Both the position numbers and the translations under genes were made by a program. Source: Pedobacter sp. PLR (GTDB lineage: Bacteria > Bacteroidota > Bacteroidia > Sphingobacteriales > Sphingobacteriaceae). From it: 64,000 nucleotides of DNA. The DNA is taken from NCBI RefSeq assembly GCF_026239675.1, contig NZ_JAPIVQ010000003.1:124001-188000 (forward strand). Reading direction: 5' to 3'. The notes beneath the pieces are model-generated. The model was given only the letters and a program-made list of their open reading frames with translations. It was not told the origin of the DNA and searched no databases. Below, one piece after another: positions 53,201-62,177 of this stretch; position 1 is the stretch's first letter; every line of letters begins with the position of its first letter.

Positions 53201-54223
53201 ATGAACACGTTATTTTTAGATGCCGCATTTTCGAAGCAAACAGAACGTCCACCGGTATGGATGATGCGCCAGGCTGGCCGTTTTATGCCTGAGTACTGGG
53301 AAATCAAAAACAAATACTCTTTCCTGGAGATGTGCAAAACGCCAGAACTTGCAGCGGATGTAACGATGTTACCTGTTGATTTACTGGGTATCGATGCTGC
53401 CATCCTTTTCTCTGACATTTTAGTAACCGGAGAAGCAATGGGCGGTGACCTGAGCTTTACGCAGGGTGTAGGTCCTAAATTTGCCAATCCTGTACGTAAT
53501 GCGAAAGATGTAGACAACTTAAATGTAGATTGTCTGGATAAGTTACAATATGTAGCGGATGCCATTAAAGTGATTCAGCAACGTTTAAATGGTAGTATTC
53601 CATTGATCGGTTTTGCTGGTGCACCATTTACAGTGATGAGCTACCTGGTTGAAGGTGGTTCTTCTAAAGATTTCAAGCTGACCAAAATGTTGATGCACAA
53701 TCAACCTGAAGTAGCACACCGTTTACTAGCTAAAATTGCTAAAGTAACGGCTGATTATCTGAATCTTCAGATTGCTGCCGGTGTAAACGCGATTCAGATT
53801 TTTGACAGCTGGGCTATGGCATTGTCATGGAACGATTATCAGGAATTTTCTCACCGTTATATCCAGGAAATCATTGCAAACCTGAATAGAAAAGATATCC
53901 CTGTGATCTCTTTCTGTAAAGGTAGTTCTGTATTTGCACCGATCATGGCACAGGCTAAACCTGATGTGATCTCGGTAGACTGGAACGCAGATTTGTTGAA
54001 TATTAAACAAAGCCTGCCTGCGGGTATCGCGGTTCAGGGTAACCTTGATCCGTTTATCTTATACGCAGATAAGCCGGTAATTAAGAAAACAATCCTTCAG
54101 TTGTTTGAACGTATGCGAGGTGAAAAAGGGTTTATCTTTAACCTTGGTCATGGTATTATGCCAGACATCCCATTCGATAACGTGAAATATGCAATCGAAG
54201 TAGTTAAAGAATTCAGATACTAA
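53201..54223 (+). CDS. hemE: uroporphyrinogen decarboxylase
   Basis: This 340-residue enzyme removes four acetate carboxyls from uroporphyrinogen III to give coproporphyrinogen III. PPVWMMRQAGRFMPEY near residue 18 is the signature substrate-binding loop. ILFSDILVTGEAMG near 68, GFAGAPFTVMSYLVEGG near 140 and NLGHGIMPDIP near 318 complete the family pattern. Normal length. It is followed by a terminator-like hairpin before hemJ. Confidence 0.95.
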   Translation: MNTLFLDAAFSKQTERPPVWMMRQAGRFMPEYWEIKNKYSFLEMCKTPELAADVTMLPVDLLGIDAAILFSDILVTGEAMGGDLSFTQGVGPKFANPVRNAKDVDNLNVDCLDKLQYVADAIKVIQQRLNGSIPLIGFAGAPFTVMSYLVEGGSSKDFKLTKMLMHNQPEVAHRLLAKIAKVTADYLNLQIAAGVNAIQIFDSWAMALSWNDYQEFSHRYIQEIIANLNRKDIPVISFCKGSSVFAPIMAQAKPDVISVDWNADLLNIKQSLPAGIAVQGNLDPFILYADKPVIKKTILQLFERMRGEKGFIFNLGHGIMPDIPFDNVKYAIEVVKEFRY

Positions 54224-54233
54224 TATATAATTC

Positions 54234-54272
54234 AGGCCATCTCTAAAGCTTGCTTTTCAGATGGCCTTTTTA
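54234..54272 (+). terminator. terminator-like hairpin between hemE and hemJ
   Basis: AGGCCATCT (54234-54242) pairs with AGATGGCCT (54259-54267), followed by TTTTTAA. It may end most transcripts after hemE. Confidence 0.75.
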
Positions 54273-54292
54273 ATGATCAAAAAAGAAACAAA

Positions 54293-54838
54293 ATGGAATA
54301 CTATTATTACGTACTCTCTGTGCACATCATTTTTGTGGTTAGCTGGATGGCGGGGTTGTTTTATAGTGTTCGCTTGTTTATCTACCATGTAGAAGCGGAA
54401 ACCAGACCAGAGCTGGAACGCAATATTCTTCAAAAGGAATATGAACGCATGGAGGCGAAGCTTTGGCATATCATCACTACGCCCGCAATGGCACTCACCG
54501 TAGCAGCAGGAGTAACGATGGTTTTCCTGAGGCCAGACCTGATGACTCAAGGCTGGTTCCATGTGAAGCTTGCTTTTGTAGTCCTTCTTTTGATTTATCA
54601 TTTCATTTGTCAGCGGATCATGAATCAACTGAAACTGGGCAAATGTAAAATCAGCTCCTTCAAGCTGCGTTTATGGAACGAAGTGGCCACAGTCCTGTTG
54701 GTTGCTATTGTTTTCACTGTAGTGCTTAAAAGTGCAGTAAATTGGATTTATGGGCTGATAGGCCTGATCGTTTTCTCCTGTGTCATCATGATGGCCGTAA
54801 AATGGTACAAATCTTACCGTAAAAAGCACGGCTGCTAA
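54293..54838 (+). CDS. hemJ: HemJ-type protoporphyrinogen oxidase (CopD-like membrane protein)
   Basis: This 181-residue inner membrane protein has four to five hydrophobic helices. VLSVHIIFVVSWMAGLFYSVRLFIYHVE at the N-terminus contains the conserved His near residue 11. TTPAMALTVAAGVTMVF and WFHVKLAFVVLLLIYHF supply the further conserved residues (Lys near 98) typical of the HemJ/UPF0093 family, which oxidises protoporphyrinogen IX. A CopD-like copper-resistance reading is the alternative, but placement right after hemE supports HemJ. It lies 69 bp after hemE, with a hairpin between. Confidence 0.85.
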   Translation: MEYYYYVLSVHIIFVVSWMAGLFYSVRLFIYHVEAETRPELERNILQKEYERMEAKLWHIITTPAMALTVAAGVTMVFLRPDLMTQGWFHVKLAFVVLLLIYHFICQRIMNQLKLGKCKISSFKLRLWNEVATVLLVAIVFTVVLKSAVNWIYGLIGLIVFSCVIMMAVKWYKSYRKKHGC

Positions 54839-54927
54839 TCCCCCCGATTCTATTATTTTTCTTTATTTTTCCTGCTGTGTGCAACCTTTCGGTTGTGATG
54901 CTCATCTTCTATATACCAAACAAACAG

Positions 54928-55494
54928 ATGATTTTGACGCAGTATACGATAAATGAACTCATGGAAGGCTGTAAAGCCGGCAATCGAAAGATGCAGGAAG
55001 CGCTTTATCAGCAAACTGCATCCAAAATGCTGGTCGTTTGCATGCGTTATGCGAAAGACCGGATGGAAGCGGAAGATGTTTTGCAAATGGGTTTTATCAA
55101 AATTTTTCAAAAGATTGGGGAGTATAGAGGAGAGGGGTCTTTTGAAGGATGGATGAGAAGGGTCATGGTGAACACCGCAATTGAGAGTTATAGAAAAAAT
55201 TTACGCAGCCTGAATGTGGTTCCGATTGAGGATGCTTACGAGCAACCAGGTAGCGGATTCGACTTTAGCAGATTGGGTATGCAGGATTTACTGAAACTCA
55301 TTCAGCAGCTTTCCGATGGTTATAGAATGGTATTTAACATGTACATCATAGAAGGATATTCTCATAAAGAAATTGCCGCAACACTGGGGATTTCTGAGGG
55401 AGCAAGTAAATCGCAATTGTCGAGAGCAAGGGCGATCTTAAGAGAGGAGATTGTAAAAATGGAGGGTATAGATTATGCAAGCTATGCAGGATAA
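54928..55494 (+). CDS. ECF (sigma-70 family) RNA polymerase sigma factor
   Basis: This 188-residue sigma factor carries only regions 2 and 4. Region 2 has RKMQEALYQQTASKMLVVCMRYAKDRMEAEDVLQMGFIKIF and GSFEGWMRRVMVNTAIES; region 4 has MVFNMYIIEGYSHKEIAATLGISEGASKSQLSRARAIL. The ATG at 54928 is preferred over 54877, which adds a hydrophobic stretch not seen in ECF factors. The next gene overlaps it by 20 bp and encodes a likely membrane anti-sigma partner. Confidence 0.9.
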   Translation: MILTQYTINELMEGCKAGNRKMQEALYQQTASKMLVVCMRYAKDRMEAEDVLQMGFIKIFQKIGEYRGEGSFEGWMRRVMVNTAIESYRKNLRSLNVVPIEDAYEQPGSGFDFSRLGMQDLLKLIQQLSDGYRMVFNMYIIEGYSHKEIAATLGISEGASKSQLSRARAILREEIVKMEGIDYASYAG

Positions 55495-56236
55495 AGATTT
55501 TGATCAGTTGTTTAAAGATAAATTTGAAGGGGCAGAAATGCAGCCATCTACAAATTTATGGAGCAATATTGAAAAGGAACTGACACCAAAGAAAAAACGT
55601 GTTTTCCCGGTTTATCTGGCTGCAGCAGCAGCTGTAGCTGTGATTGCGGTTTCCGTAGGATTGTTGGTTCCGGAAAGGGAAAAGGTGCAATTACAAGGTG
55701 CTGAGGTCGCTACAGTTTTGGAAACCAGGGCTGCTGATGCGGCTTCTGCTACAGGATCAGTAGTTTCCAGAGGTTCATCAGACGATGTGCTTAGCGGATC
55801 AGATGTTCCGGTTTCCGAACAAGGTACTCCTTTGGTACTTGCTCCGAAAGTAAAGCTGAGAAACCTGGTTCAGGAAAATAATTTGATGGCCTTGCAACGT
55901 AATGAAAGGATCAGACGTCATCAATTAAAACCAGTTGAAGTTCGTACTGCTTTGAAAGAAGAAGTAAGCGCAATACCAGATCTGCCAACGGAAAATGTGA
56001 TCGCCAGTGTAGTCCTGCCTGATGTTCAGAACGGAGATCAGAAGATCATGGAAACAGAAGGCAGAGAAGAAAGAAAAGGCATTAGAAATGTAGGCGATGT
56101 GATCAATTTTGTGGTAGATAAACTGGATAAAAGAGAGAGGAAATTGATACAGTTTAAAACGGATGAAGATGACAACTCTTCATTAATCGCGCTAAACATT
56201 GGAATATTAAAGTTTAATCCGAAAAGGAACAAATAA
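55475..56236 (+). CDS. putative membrane-bound anti-sigma factor
   Basis: This 253-residue protein has a short cytoplasmic N-terminus (MQAMQDKDFDQLFKDKFEGAEMQPS, about 1-40), one membrane helix (about 43-66, VFPVYLAAAAAVAVIAVSVGLL), then a low-complexity periplasmic part. This layout, plus the 20-bp overlap with the sigma gene, fits an anti-sigma regulator. No classical zinc (ZAS) motif is seen, so the call rests on context and topology. Confidence 0.65.
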   Translation: MQAMQDKDFDQLFKDKFEGAEMQPSTNLWSNIEKELTPKKKRVFPVYLAAAAAVAVIAVSVGLLVPEREKVQLQGAEVATVLETRAADAASATGSVVSRGSSDDVLSGSDVPVSEQGTPLVLAPKVKLRNLVQENNLMALQRNERIRRHQLKPVEVRTALKEEVSAIPDLPTENVIASVVLPDVQNGDQKIMETEGREERKGIRNVGDVINFVVDKLDKRERKLIQFKTDEDDNSSLIALNIGILKFNPKRNK

Positions 56237-56259
56237 TACACACAGCTCAAACCAACAAT

Positions 56260-57060
56260 ATGAAGAAACTAGTATGGACAACACTTTTGGTAAGCGGGCT
56301 TGCCGGTGTTATGGCACAAGGTGCATTTGCACAGCAGGATAGCGTTAAAAAGAAATCAACATTCGGGCTTGACAATGGGCTGATCTCTATCAGCATCAAT
56401 GGGAAAGACAGTACCAGTAAAGCCAAATCATCTCACGGTCGTTTTACTGGGGGGATTACGCTAACACGCCTGGATATTGGTTTCTCCAGGTTGGTAGACA
56501 ATGGCAGCTTCTCTTTATCAAAAGAAAATGAGTTCCTGGATTATACCGGTGGAAAAACAAGTACGGTCTCATTTGATGTTTTACAGTTGGGCTACCGCTT
56601 TAATTCCCATTTTAAAATCTATATGGCTGGTGGTTTCGACTGGACGATGATTCGTCTGAAACAGAACATCACCCTGGAAAAGAATAGCCCGACCATGTCT
56701 TATACGGAAGAATCCATACAATTCTCTAAAAACAGGTTGTCCAACAGTTATGTGCATATTCCTCTGAACTTTGAATTGCGCAGCAAAGAAAACGCCCATG
56801 GTAAACGCTTTACCTTTGTATTCGGACCAGAAGTGGCCTTCCTGTTAAATGCAAAAGTGAAACAGGTGAGTAAAGAGAATGGAAAAGAGAAGTTTAAAGA
56901 CGACTATAATTTTGAGCCATTCCGTTATGGAGGTACATTGCGCCTGGGCTATGGTGGATTCGGTGTCTTTACCAAGTATTATTTTAACGATATGTTTACC
57001 ACTACCGCACAAAAAGGACTTAGAAATATGTCTTTTGGTGTCACCTTAGGATTGAACTAA
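56260..57060 (+). CDS. outer membrane beta-barrel protein
   Basis: This 266-residue protein has a Sec signal (MKKLVWTTLLVSGLAGVMAQGAFAQ) and a body of alternating amphipathic strands. Repeated patterns such as GGITLTRLDIGF, LGYRFNSHFKIYMAGGFDW, YVHIPLNFELRS and RFTFVFGPEVAFLL precede a final barrel strand ending FGVTLGLN. It resembles the PorT/OMP_b-brl_2 families of Bacteroidota. It follows the sigma/anti-sigma pair by 23 bp and is probably controlled by that sigma factor. The cargo or role is unknown. Confidence 0.75.
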   Translation: MKKLVWTTLLVSGLAGVMAQGAFAQQDSVKKKSTFGLDNGLISISINGKDSTSKAKSSHGRFTGGITLTRLDIGFSRLVDNGSFSLSKENEFLDYTGGKTSTVSFDVLQLGYRFNSHFKIYMAGGFDWTMIRLKQNITLEKNSPTMSYTEESIQFSKNRLSNSYVHIPLNFELRSKENAHGKRFTFVFGPEVAFLLNAKVKQVSKENGKEKFKDDYNFEPFRYGGTLRLGYGGFGVFTKYYFNDMFTTTAQKGLRNMSFGVTLGLN

Positions 57061-57082
57061 TCCACACACACAAATATATCTG

Positions 57083-57115
57083 ATCCTGTAGCCGCTAAGG
57101 TTGCGGGATTTTTTT
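57083..57115 (+). terminator. terminator after the sigma/anti-sigma/barrel operon
   Basis: ATCCTGTAGCC (57083-57093) pairs with GGTTGCGGGAT (57099-57109) with some G-U pairs, then a T run. Confidence 0.75.
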
Positions 57116-57146
57116 GTGGCAATGCGAAATACTTTATCTTTACCAT

Positions 57147-58139
57147 GTGAAAGAAAAAATCATCAGCGTTAAAAACATCAGTAAGCAATATCAGCAGGAA
57201 CAGGTTTCAGGGATTCGTAACATTAGCTTCGACATCAATAAAGGGGATATTCTCGCCATTATCGGTGAAAGCGGCAGTGGTAAGTCGACCTTGCTGAAAT
57301 GTATTTACGGCTTATTGACTGTGGATGAAGGAGACGTTTTCTATCAGGATGAAAAGGTATGGGGCCCGGATGTACTGCTGATCCCCGGACATAAGCAGAT
57401 GAAAATGGTGACCCAGGATTTTTCACTAAACATCTATGCGAAAGTATATGATAACATTGCTTCCATGATGGCGAATACAGATGTCCATCATAAACATCAG
57501 AAAACGATGGAAATGATGGCACATTTGCATATTGATCACCTGAAAGATAAAAAGATTACACAATTAAGTGGGGGAGAGCAGCAAAGGGTAGCAATTGCCA
57601 AAGCTTTGGTAACGGATACTTCCGTTTTATTGCTGGATGAACCCTTTAGTCAGGTGGATGCTTTACTTAAAAATCAGCTTCGCGCAGACATTAAAAGAAT
57701 CGCTGCGGAAACCGGGGTAACGGTCATCATGGTTTCTCATGATCCCGCAGATGGATTGTTCCTGGCCGACGAGCTATTGATCATGAAAGACGGTCATTTG
57801 ATAGAACGCGGTAAGCCAGTCGATATTTATCAGCAACCAAAGCATATTTATACTGCCAGGATGCTCGGAAATGCAGTGGTCTTAAACCCTGAAGAAGCAC
57901 ATAAACTGGGCTTAGAGGTAAAGGAAGGTCATGCGGTATTTTATCCGGAGTGGGTAGAACTGAACAATTCCTGGAACAGCAGACGCTTTGAGGTGAAAGA
58001 TGTGTATTATAAAGGTTTTTATGAAGAGCTGTTACTCGAAAGAAATGGGGTGAAAATCAGAGCGATTCAATTGAACAGAGGCGTCCATAAAAAAAACGAC
58101 CACGTTCAGGCGAACATTGGTCGTTTCTTATCGTTATAA
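57147..58139 (+). CDS. ABC transporter ATP-binding protein with TOBE-like tail, no permease nearby
   Basis: This 330-residue ATPase has Walker A GESGSGKST, signature LSGGEQQRVAIAKAL, Walker B VLLLDEPF and H-loop VSHDPADG, with a C-terminal extension (about 235-330) resembling the regulatory TOBE region of CysA/PotA-type importers. No permease or binding-protein gene is adjacent, so the substrate is unknown. GTG at 57147 is chosen; a TTG at 57114 would run through the preceding terminator and the likely promoter (TTG 57114-57116, TATCTTTA 57135-57142). Confidence 0.78.
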   Translation: MKEKIISVKNISKQYQQEQVSGIRNISFDINKGDILAIIGESGSGKSTLLKCIYGLLTVDEGDVFYQDEKVWGPDVLLIPGHKQMKMVTQDFSLNIYAKVYDNIASMMANTDVHHKHQKTMEMMAHLHIDHLKDKKITQLSGGEQQRVAIAKALVTDTSVLLLDEPFSQVDALLKNQLRADIKRIAAETGVTVIMVSHDPADGLFLADELLIMKDGHLIERGKPVDIYQQPKHIYTARMLGNAVVLNPEEAHKLGLEVKEGHAVFYPEWVELNNSWNSRRFEVKDVYYKGFYEELLLERNGVKIRAIQLNRGVHKKNDHVQANIGRFLSL

Positions 58140-58163
58140 AACAGGTCAACTTTGATCTGTTTT
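58138..58163 (+). terminator. terminator after ABC ATPase gene
   Basis: AAAACAG (58138-58144) and CTGTTTT (58157-58163) form the ends of a 10-bp stem (one G-U) with a short loop. It lies between two convergent genes. Confidence 0.7.
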
Positions 58164-58179
58164 GAAAATTACTAAGGTC

Positions 58180-58596
58180 TTATCTTAAAGTGGAAGTCAC
58201 AAAAGTTACCCTTAAACCCATGTCTCTTATTGGTGGGTTGGGTAGTATGCTTGGGTCTCCCGTAGTTTGGATGTCAATGATAATAAAACCTCTTTTTACC
58301 GTGTACGAATAAGTTTCGCCACCAAATACAAATGGCATTGCACTGTATTCCGGAATTGCATTATCAGTATAAAGCGAAACAATTAAACCGTCATTTAAAA
58401 ACGTCTCCTCATCCAGTTCAGAAAAAGGGATGGTGGCCGTCAAAGTCGTTCTATTTGAATTAGGAATCCAGGCAGCTGGTCTGATGATCTTTTCAATGGT
58501 TTCATTTGGAAGTCCCGGATCAACGATCACTTCCTTCTTGCACGAAGACAGACCTAGTGCGGCCGTGCAAAGTAATAATAGTAATATTTTTCTCAT
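58180..58596 (-). CDS. small lipoprotein of unknown function
   Basis: This 138-residue protein has lipobox LSSC (Cys near residue 19) followed by KKE. The mature part is beta-rich (TTLTATIPFSELDEETFLNDGLIVSLYT, YSYTVKRGFIIIDIQTT) and resembles small immunoglobulin-like lipoproteins common in this phylum, but no family was recognised. It is convergent with the ABC ATPase gene and has a long AT-rich upstream region (58597-58737) with no other gene. Confidence 0.68.
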   Translation of the reverse strand: MRKILLLLLCTAALGLSSCKKEVIVDPGLPNETIEKIIRPAAWIPNSNRTTLTATIPFSELDEETFLNDGLIVSLYTDNAIPEYSAMPFVFGGETYSYTVKRGFIIIDIQTTGDPSILPNPPIRDMGLRVTFVTSTLR

Positions 58597-58737
58597 GTGA
58601 TTTGTGTGTTTGATGTTCGTATAGCAAATCTATTGCCATAAAAATACAATTCTGTTTTTACTTATGCGGTAATTAAAATGTGATACAAAATATTGTATGG
58701 TAATATAGTTAAAATCCAGTTATTTAGAGAATTATAA

Positions 58738-59232
58738 TCATCGTTTTGTGGCATTAAAAGGAAGTCCGGAGGCCAGGTTGGTGACGGCATCTGCCATCCG
58801 CTGGATTCTGGTTTGCATCACCACAGCGTCTAGCAGCCAGGTAAAACACTCTTCTTGTTTACTGGAAGATAGTTTTTGGAAAGCAGCCCAGGCAGCAGGT
58901 TCATCTTTTAAGCAGTCAATAAAATCCTCATTTCCAATTTCGACCTTTGGATCACCATCCGGATATAAACGCACCCTAACCCGTTCTCCTTCCTGTTTTT
59001 TAATCGTCTTGCGGATTTCGGCCCTTACCGGAAGAAAAAGTACGCCCTTTTTCATGGGCATCAGCGTTGCTTTATTGATTTCAAAGCTGTCGATGAATCC
59101 TTTCACCTTTTGCCAGCCAAAATAATCATGTTTACCAGGTACTATTTCCGGAAAACGGACATAGGTCCAGCCGCCCTTCCCAGGGAAACGTTCCAGTAAT
59201 AAATCCTGATCAATCAATGGTAAATCTTCCAT
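58738..59232 (-). CDS. DUF1905/YdeI-OmpD-associated family protein
   Basis: This 164-residue protein has an N-terminal DUF1905-like barrel (about 18-100, GGWTYVRFPEIVPG, KGFIDSFEINKATLMPMKKGVLFLPVRAEIRKTI, RVRVRLYPDGDP) and the OmdA-like helical end (about 103-150, DFIDCLKDEPAAWAAFQKLSSSKQEECFTWL) that is seen in YdeI-type proteins. It is cytoplasmic, of unknown function. It stands alone and in the same direction as the lipoprotein gene 141 bp downstream. Confidence 0.78.
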   Translation of the reverse strand: MEDLPLIDQDLLLERFPGKGGWTYVRFPEIVPGKHDYFGWQKVKGFIDSFEINKATLMPMKKGVLFLPVRAEIRKTIKKQEGERVRVRLYPDGDPKVEIGNEDFIDCLKDEPAAWAAFQKLSSSKQEECFTWLLDAVVMQTRIQRMADAVTNLASGLPFNATKR

Positions 59233-59337
59233 AAGCCCGCTGTCCTCTTAATCGCTGATATAAAATTATATATATTTTATCAGAATAAAGACATTACAAA
59301 ACTTAAGCGGGAACAAAACAGAAATCCTGGTTATCAT

Positions 59338-59372
59338 AAAAGGCCGTTCACGGGAGTGTGATACGGCCTTTT
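59338..59372 (-). terminator. terminator of the leuB-leuA-ilvA operon
   Basis: AAAAGGCCGT (59338-59347) and ACGGCCTTTT (59363-59372) form a 10-bp stem 33 bp past the ilvA stop on the minus strand. Confidence 0.8.
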
Positions 59373-59404
59373 ATCCAAATCTATAGGGGGCTATTAATAA
59401 GCTT

Positions 59405-60655
59405 TTATACCAGATACTCAAACAAAGTCTGATCGTTGTTCAGTTCAATAATTTCAAACTTAAACTCTTTCATTCTTTGCAGTAAAGCATCATAATCTGT
59501 AGGCTCTGCCAGTTCAATACCAACTAAGGCAGGACCATTTTCACGGTTTGTTTTTTTAATAAACTCAAACCTGGTGATGTCGTCATGTGGACCTAAAACA
59601 TTGTTCACAAACAACTTTAAAGCTCCCGGACGTTGTGGAAAACGCACAATGAAATAATGTTTCAATCCTTCAAAAAGCAATGACTTCTCTTTGATCTCCT
59701 GCATTCTTTCAATATCGTTGTTACCACCGCTGACAATACAAACTACCGTTTTACCGATGATCTGATCTTTGATCTGCTCTAAAGAAGCTACTGCCAATGC
59801 GCCTGCAGGTTCTACCACAATGGCATCTTCATTATACAGTTTCACAATTGTAGTACAGATTTTTCCTTCCGGAATCAATAACATCTGATCTAACAATTCA
59901 TTGCAATAAGCAAAAGTAAGGTTACCTACTCTTTTCACTGCGGCACCATCTACAAAGCGATCAATGTCACCTAATAAAACAGGAGCACCACTATTCAACG
60001 CATGTTTCATAGAAGGCGCACCTTCTGGTTCCACACCAATCAGTTCAATAGCAGGTTTCAGGTTTCTTAAATAGCTACCAACACCCGAAGCGAGGCCACC
60101 ACCACCAATCGGCATGATCACCATATCCAGTTCCGGAAGGTCTTCAAAAATCTCTACACCTACCGTACCCTGACCTTCGATCACTTTTGTATTGTCAAAA
60201 GGAGGAACGAAAGTCATCCCGTGTTGTGCAGTATAAGCCAGGGCTTCTTTTAAACAATCGTCAAACGTATCACCTACCAGCACAATCTGAATATGGTCGC
60301 CACCAAACATTTCTGTTTGTTTAACCTTTTGTTTAGGGGTAATTTCCGGCATAAAAATAACCCCTTTGATGTTCAGCTTTTTGCAGGAATGTGCCACACC
60401 CTGTGCATGATTTCCAGCACTGGCGCAAACTACCCCCTTTGCTACCTGCTCAGGTTCAAGGGTGCTGATCATGTTGTAAGCACCCCTTAATTTATAAGAG
60501 CGTACCAATTGCAAATCTTCTCTTTTCAGGTAAATATTTGCCTGGTATGTTTTAGAAAGTCCTGCATTGTATTCCAAAGGGGTACGTTTTACCGTACCTT
60601 TTAATCGTTCTGCTGCCGCCAGAAAATCCAGTATCACTTCTTTTTCTACACTCAT
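59405..60655 (-). CDS. ilvA: threonine dehydratase (biosynthetic)
   Basis: This 416-residue PLP enzyme deaminates threonine to 2-oxobutanoate, the first step of isoleucine synthesis. The PLP lysine is in RSYKLRGAYNM (about 50), with SAGNHAQGVAH near 80 and the phosphate-binding loop GGGGLASGVGSYL near 180. A single C-terminal regulatory region (about 335-416) resembles an ACT-like domain, matching the short IlvA form rather than the two-domain Escherichia coli enzyme. It starts 1 bp after the stop of leuA, so they are one transcript. Confidence 0.92.
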   Translation of the reverse strand: MSVEKEVILDFLAAAERLKGTVKRTPLEYNAGLSKTYQANIYLKREDLQLVRSYKLRGAYNMISTLEPEQVAKGVVCASAGNHAQGVAHSCKKLNIKGVIFMPEITPKQKVKQTEMFGGDHIQIVLVGDTFDDCLKEALAYTAQHGMTFVPPFDNTKVIEGQGTVGVEIFEDLPELDMVIMPIGGGGLASGVGSYLRNLKPAIELIGVEPEGAPSMKHALNSGAPVLLGDIDRFVDGAAVKRVGNLTFAYCNELLDQMLLIPEGKICTTIVKLYNEDAIVVEPAGALAVASLEQIKDQIIGKTVVCIVSGGNNDIERMQEIKEKSLLFEGLKHYFIVRFPQRPGALKLFVNNVLGPHDDITRFEFIKKTNRENGPALVGIELAEPTDYDALLQRMKEFKFEIIELNNDQTLFEYLV

Positions 60656-60656
60656 T

Positions 60657-62165
60657 TTAGATAAATTTATTCATTGCATCCAGATACGCATTGGCCGAAG
60701 CTTTTACGATATCTGTACTAAAACCGTAGCCTACATAAGATTTTCCTTCATAAGAAACCTTCATGTTTACCTTGCTCACATCATCACTACCACCATGCAT
60801 CGCCTGTATGGTGAATTCATTTAACAGGATGTCTTTTCCAACAATGGATTGAATGGCTTTAATCGTCGCGTTTACAGGACCGTTTCCGGTTGCCATCGCT
60901 TCTTTTTCCACCCCTTCATGTTCTAATCTGATGCTTGCAGTAGGGCTTAACGGATCACCACAAAGGACTTGCAACAAGTTCAGTTTGTAACCGTTTTTTA
61001 CCGCACCTTCTTCGCCATCACTCATTAAGAAAAGAATATCATCATCGCAGATGGTTTTCTTCTCATCAGCTAAAATCAGGAAGCGCTCATAAACCTGATC
61101 CAGGTTTAAACGATCGATCTCATAACCTAAACGCTCTAAATGGTGTTTCAAGGCATGGCGACCGCTACGTGCGGTTAAGATGATATCTGCTGAGTTTAAA
61201 CCAACATCCTCAGGATTGATGATCTCATAGTTTTCTCTGTGTTTCAAGAAACCATCCTGGTGAATTCCAGAGCTGTGTGCAAAAGCATTCTGACCGATGA
61301 TCGCTTTATTCGGTTGTACCGGCATGTGCATCATACGGCTAACCATACCACTGATTTCAGTGAAATGTTTGCTGTTGATGTTAGTGGTTAGATTTAAGGC
61401 ATGGTGTGTTTTCAATACCATAGCAATTTCTTCCAATGCCGTGTTTCCTGCACGCTCACCAATACCGTTAATGGTACATTCTACCTGACGGGCACCGTTG
61501 ATTAAGCCTGCAAGACTGTTTGCAGTAGCTAAGCCTAAGTCATTGTGACAATGAACAGAGATGATCGCCTGATCAATGTTCTTAACGTTCTCTTTTAAGT
61601 AAAGGATTTTAGAACCATATTGATCCGGAAGACAGTAGCCATTCGTATCAGGAATGTTTACTACCGTTGCACCGGCAGCAATTACTGCTTCAATCATTTG
61701 CGCTAAATAAGCATTGTCTGCACGACCCGCATCTTCTGCAAAAAACTCAATGTCTTCAACAAACTGCTTCGCATATTTTACTGCTGCAACCGCTCTTTCC
61801 AGAATTTCTTCTCTCGTGCTGTTGAACTTGTATTTAATGTGCATATCGGAAGCACCAATTCCAGTGTGGATCCTTGGTCTCTTCGCGTATTGTAATGCCG
61901 CAACTGCGGAATCAATGTCTTTTCTATTGGCACGTGTTAATGCACAGATAATCGGTTCTCTTATCGCTTTTGATAAGTCTACTACACTCTGGAAATCTCC
62001 AGGGCTTGAAATAGGGAAACCAGCTTCAATCACATCTACACCAAGTGCTTCCAGCGCTTTTGCAATTTGAATTTTCTCTGGGCTTGACAACTGGCAGCCC
62101 GGCACTTGTTCACCATCACGTAAGGTGGTGTCAAACACATAGACTCTATTAGGATCGTGTAACAT
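60657..62165 (-). CDS. leuA: 2-isopropylmalate synthase
   Basis: This 502-residue enzyme condenses acetyl-CoA with 2-oxoisovalerate in leucine synthesis. [15 protein letters not shown] at the N-terminus is the family signature, and [18 protein letters not shown] near 200 carries the metal-binding His pair. The C-terminal allosteric domain (about 395-502) includes [16 protein letters not shown] upstream of it and a final [24 protein letters not shown] stretch. It could be a citramalate synthase-like relative, but the leuB and ilvA neighbours fit leucine synthesis. Confidence 0.93.
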   Translation of the reverse strand: MLHDPNRVYVFDTTLRDGEQVPGCQLSSPEKIQIAKALEALGVDVIEAGFPISSPGDFQSVVDLSKAIREPIICALTRANRKDIDSAVAALQYAKRPRIHTGIGASDMHIKYKFNSTREEILERAVAAVKYAKQFVEDIEFFAEDAGRADNAYLAQMIEAVIAAGATVVNIPDTNGYCLPDQYGSKILYLKENVKNIDQAIISVHCHNDLGLATANSLAGLINGARQVECTINGIGERAGNTALEEIAMVLKTHHALNLTTNINSKHFTEISGMVSRMMHMPVQPNKAIIGQNAFAHSSGIHQDGFLKHRENYEIINPEDVGLNSADIILTARSGRHALKHHLERLGYEIDRLNLDQVYERFLILADEKKTICDDDILFLMSDGEEGAVKNGYKLNLLQVLCGDPLSPTASIRLEHEGVEKEAMATGNGPVNATIKAIQSIVGKDILLNEFTIQAMHGGSDDVSKVNMKVSYEGKSYVGYGFSTDIVKASANAYLDAMNKFI

Positions 62166-62177
62166 AATTCTTGGTGT

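Noticed and set aside
54293..54838. Copper resistance protein CopD
   Set aside because: Fold is similar, but the position right after hemE and the His/Lys pattern favour HemJ.
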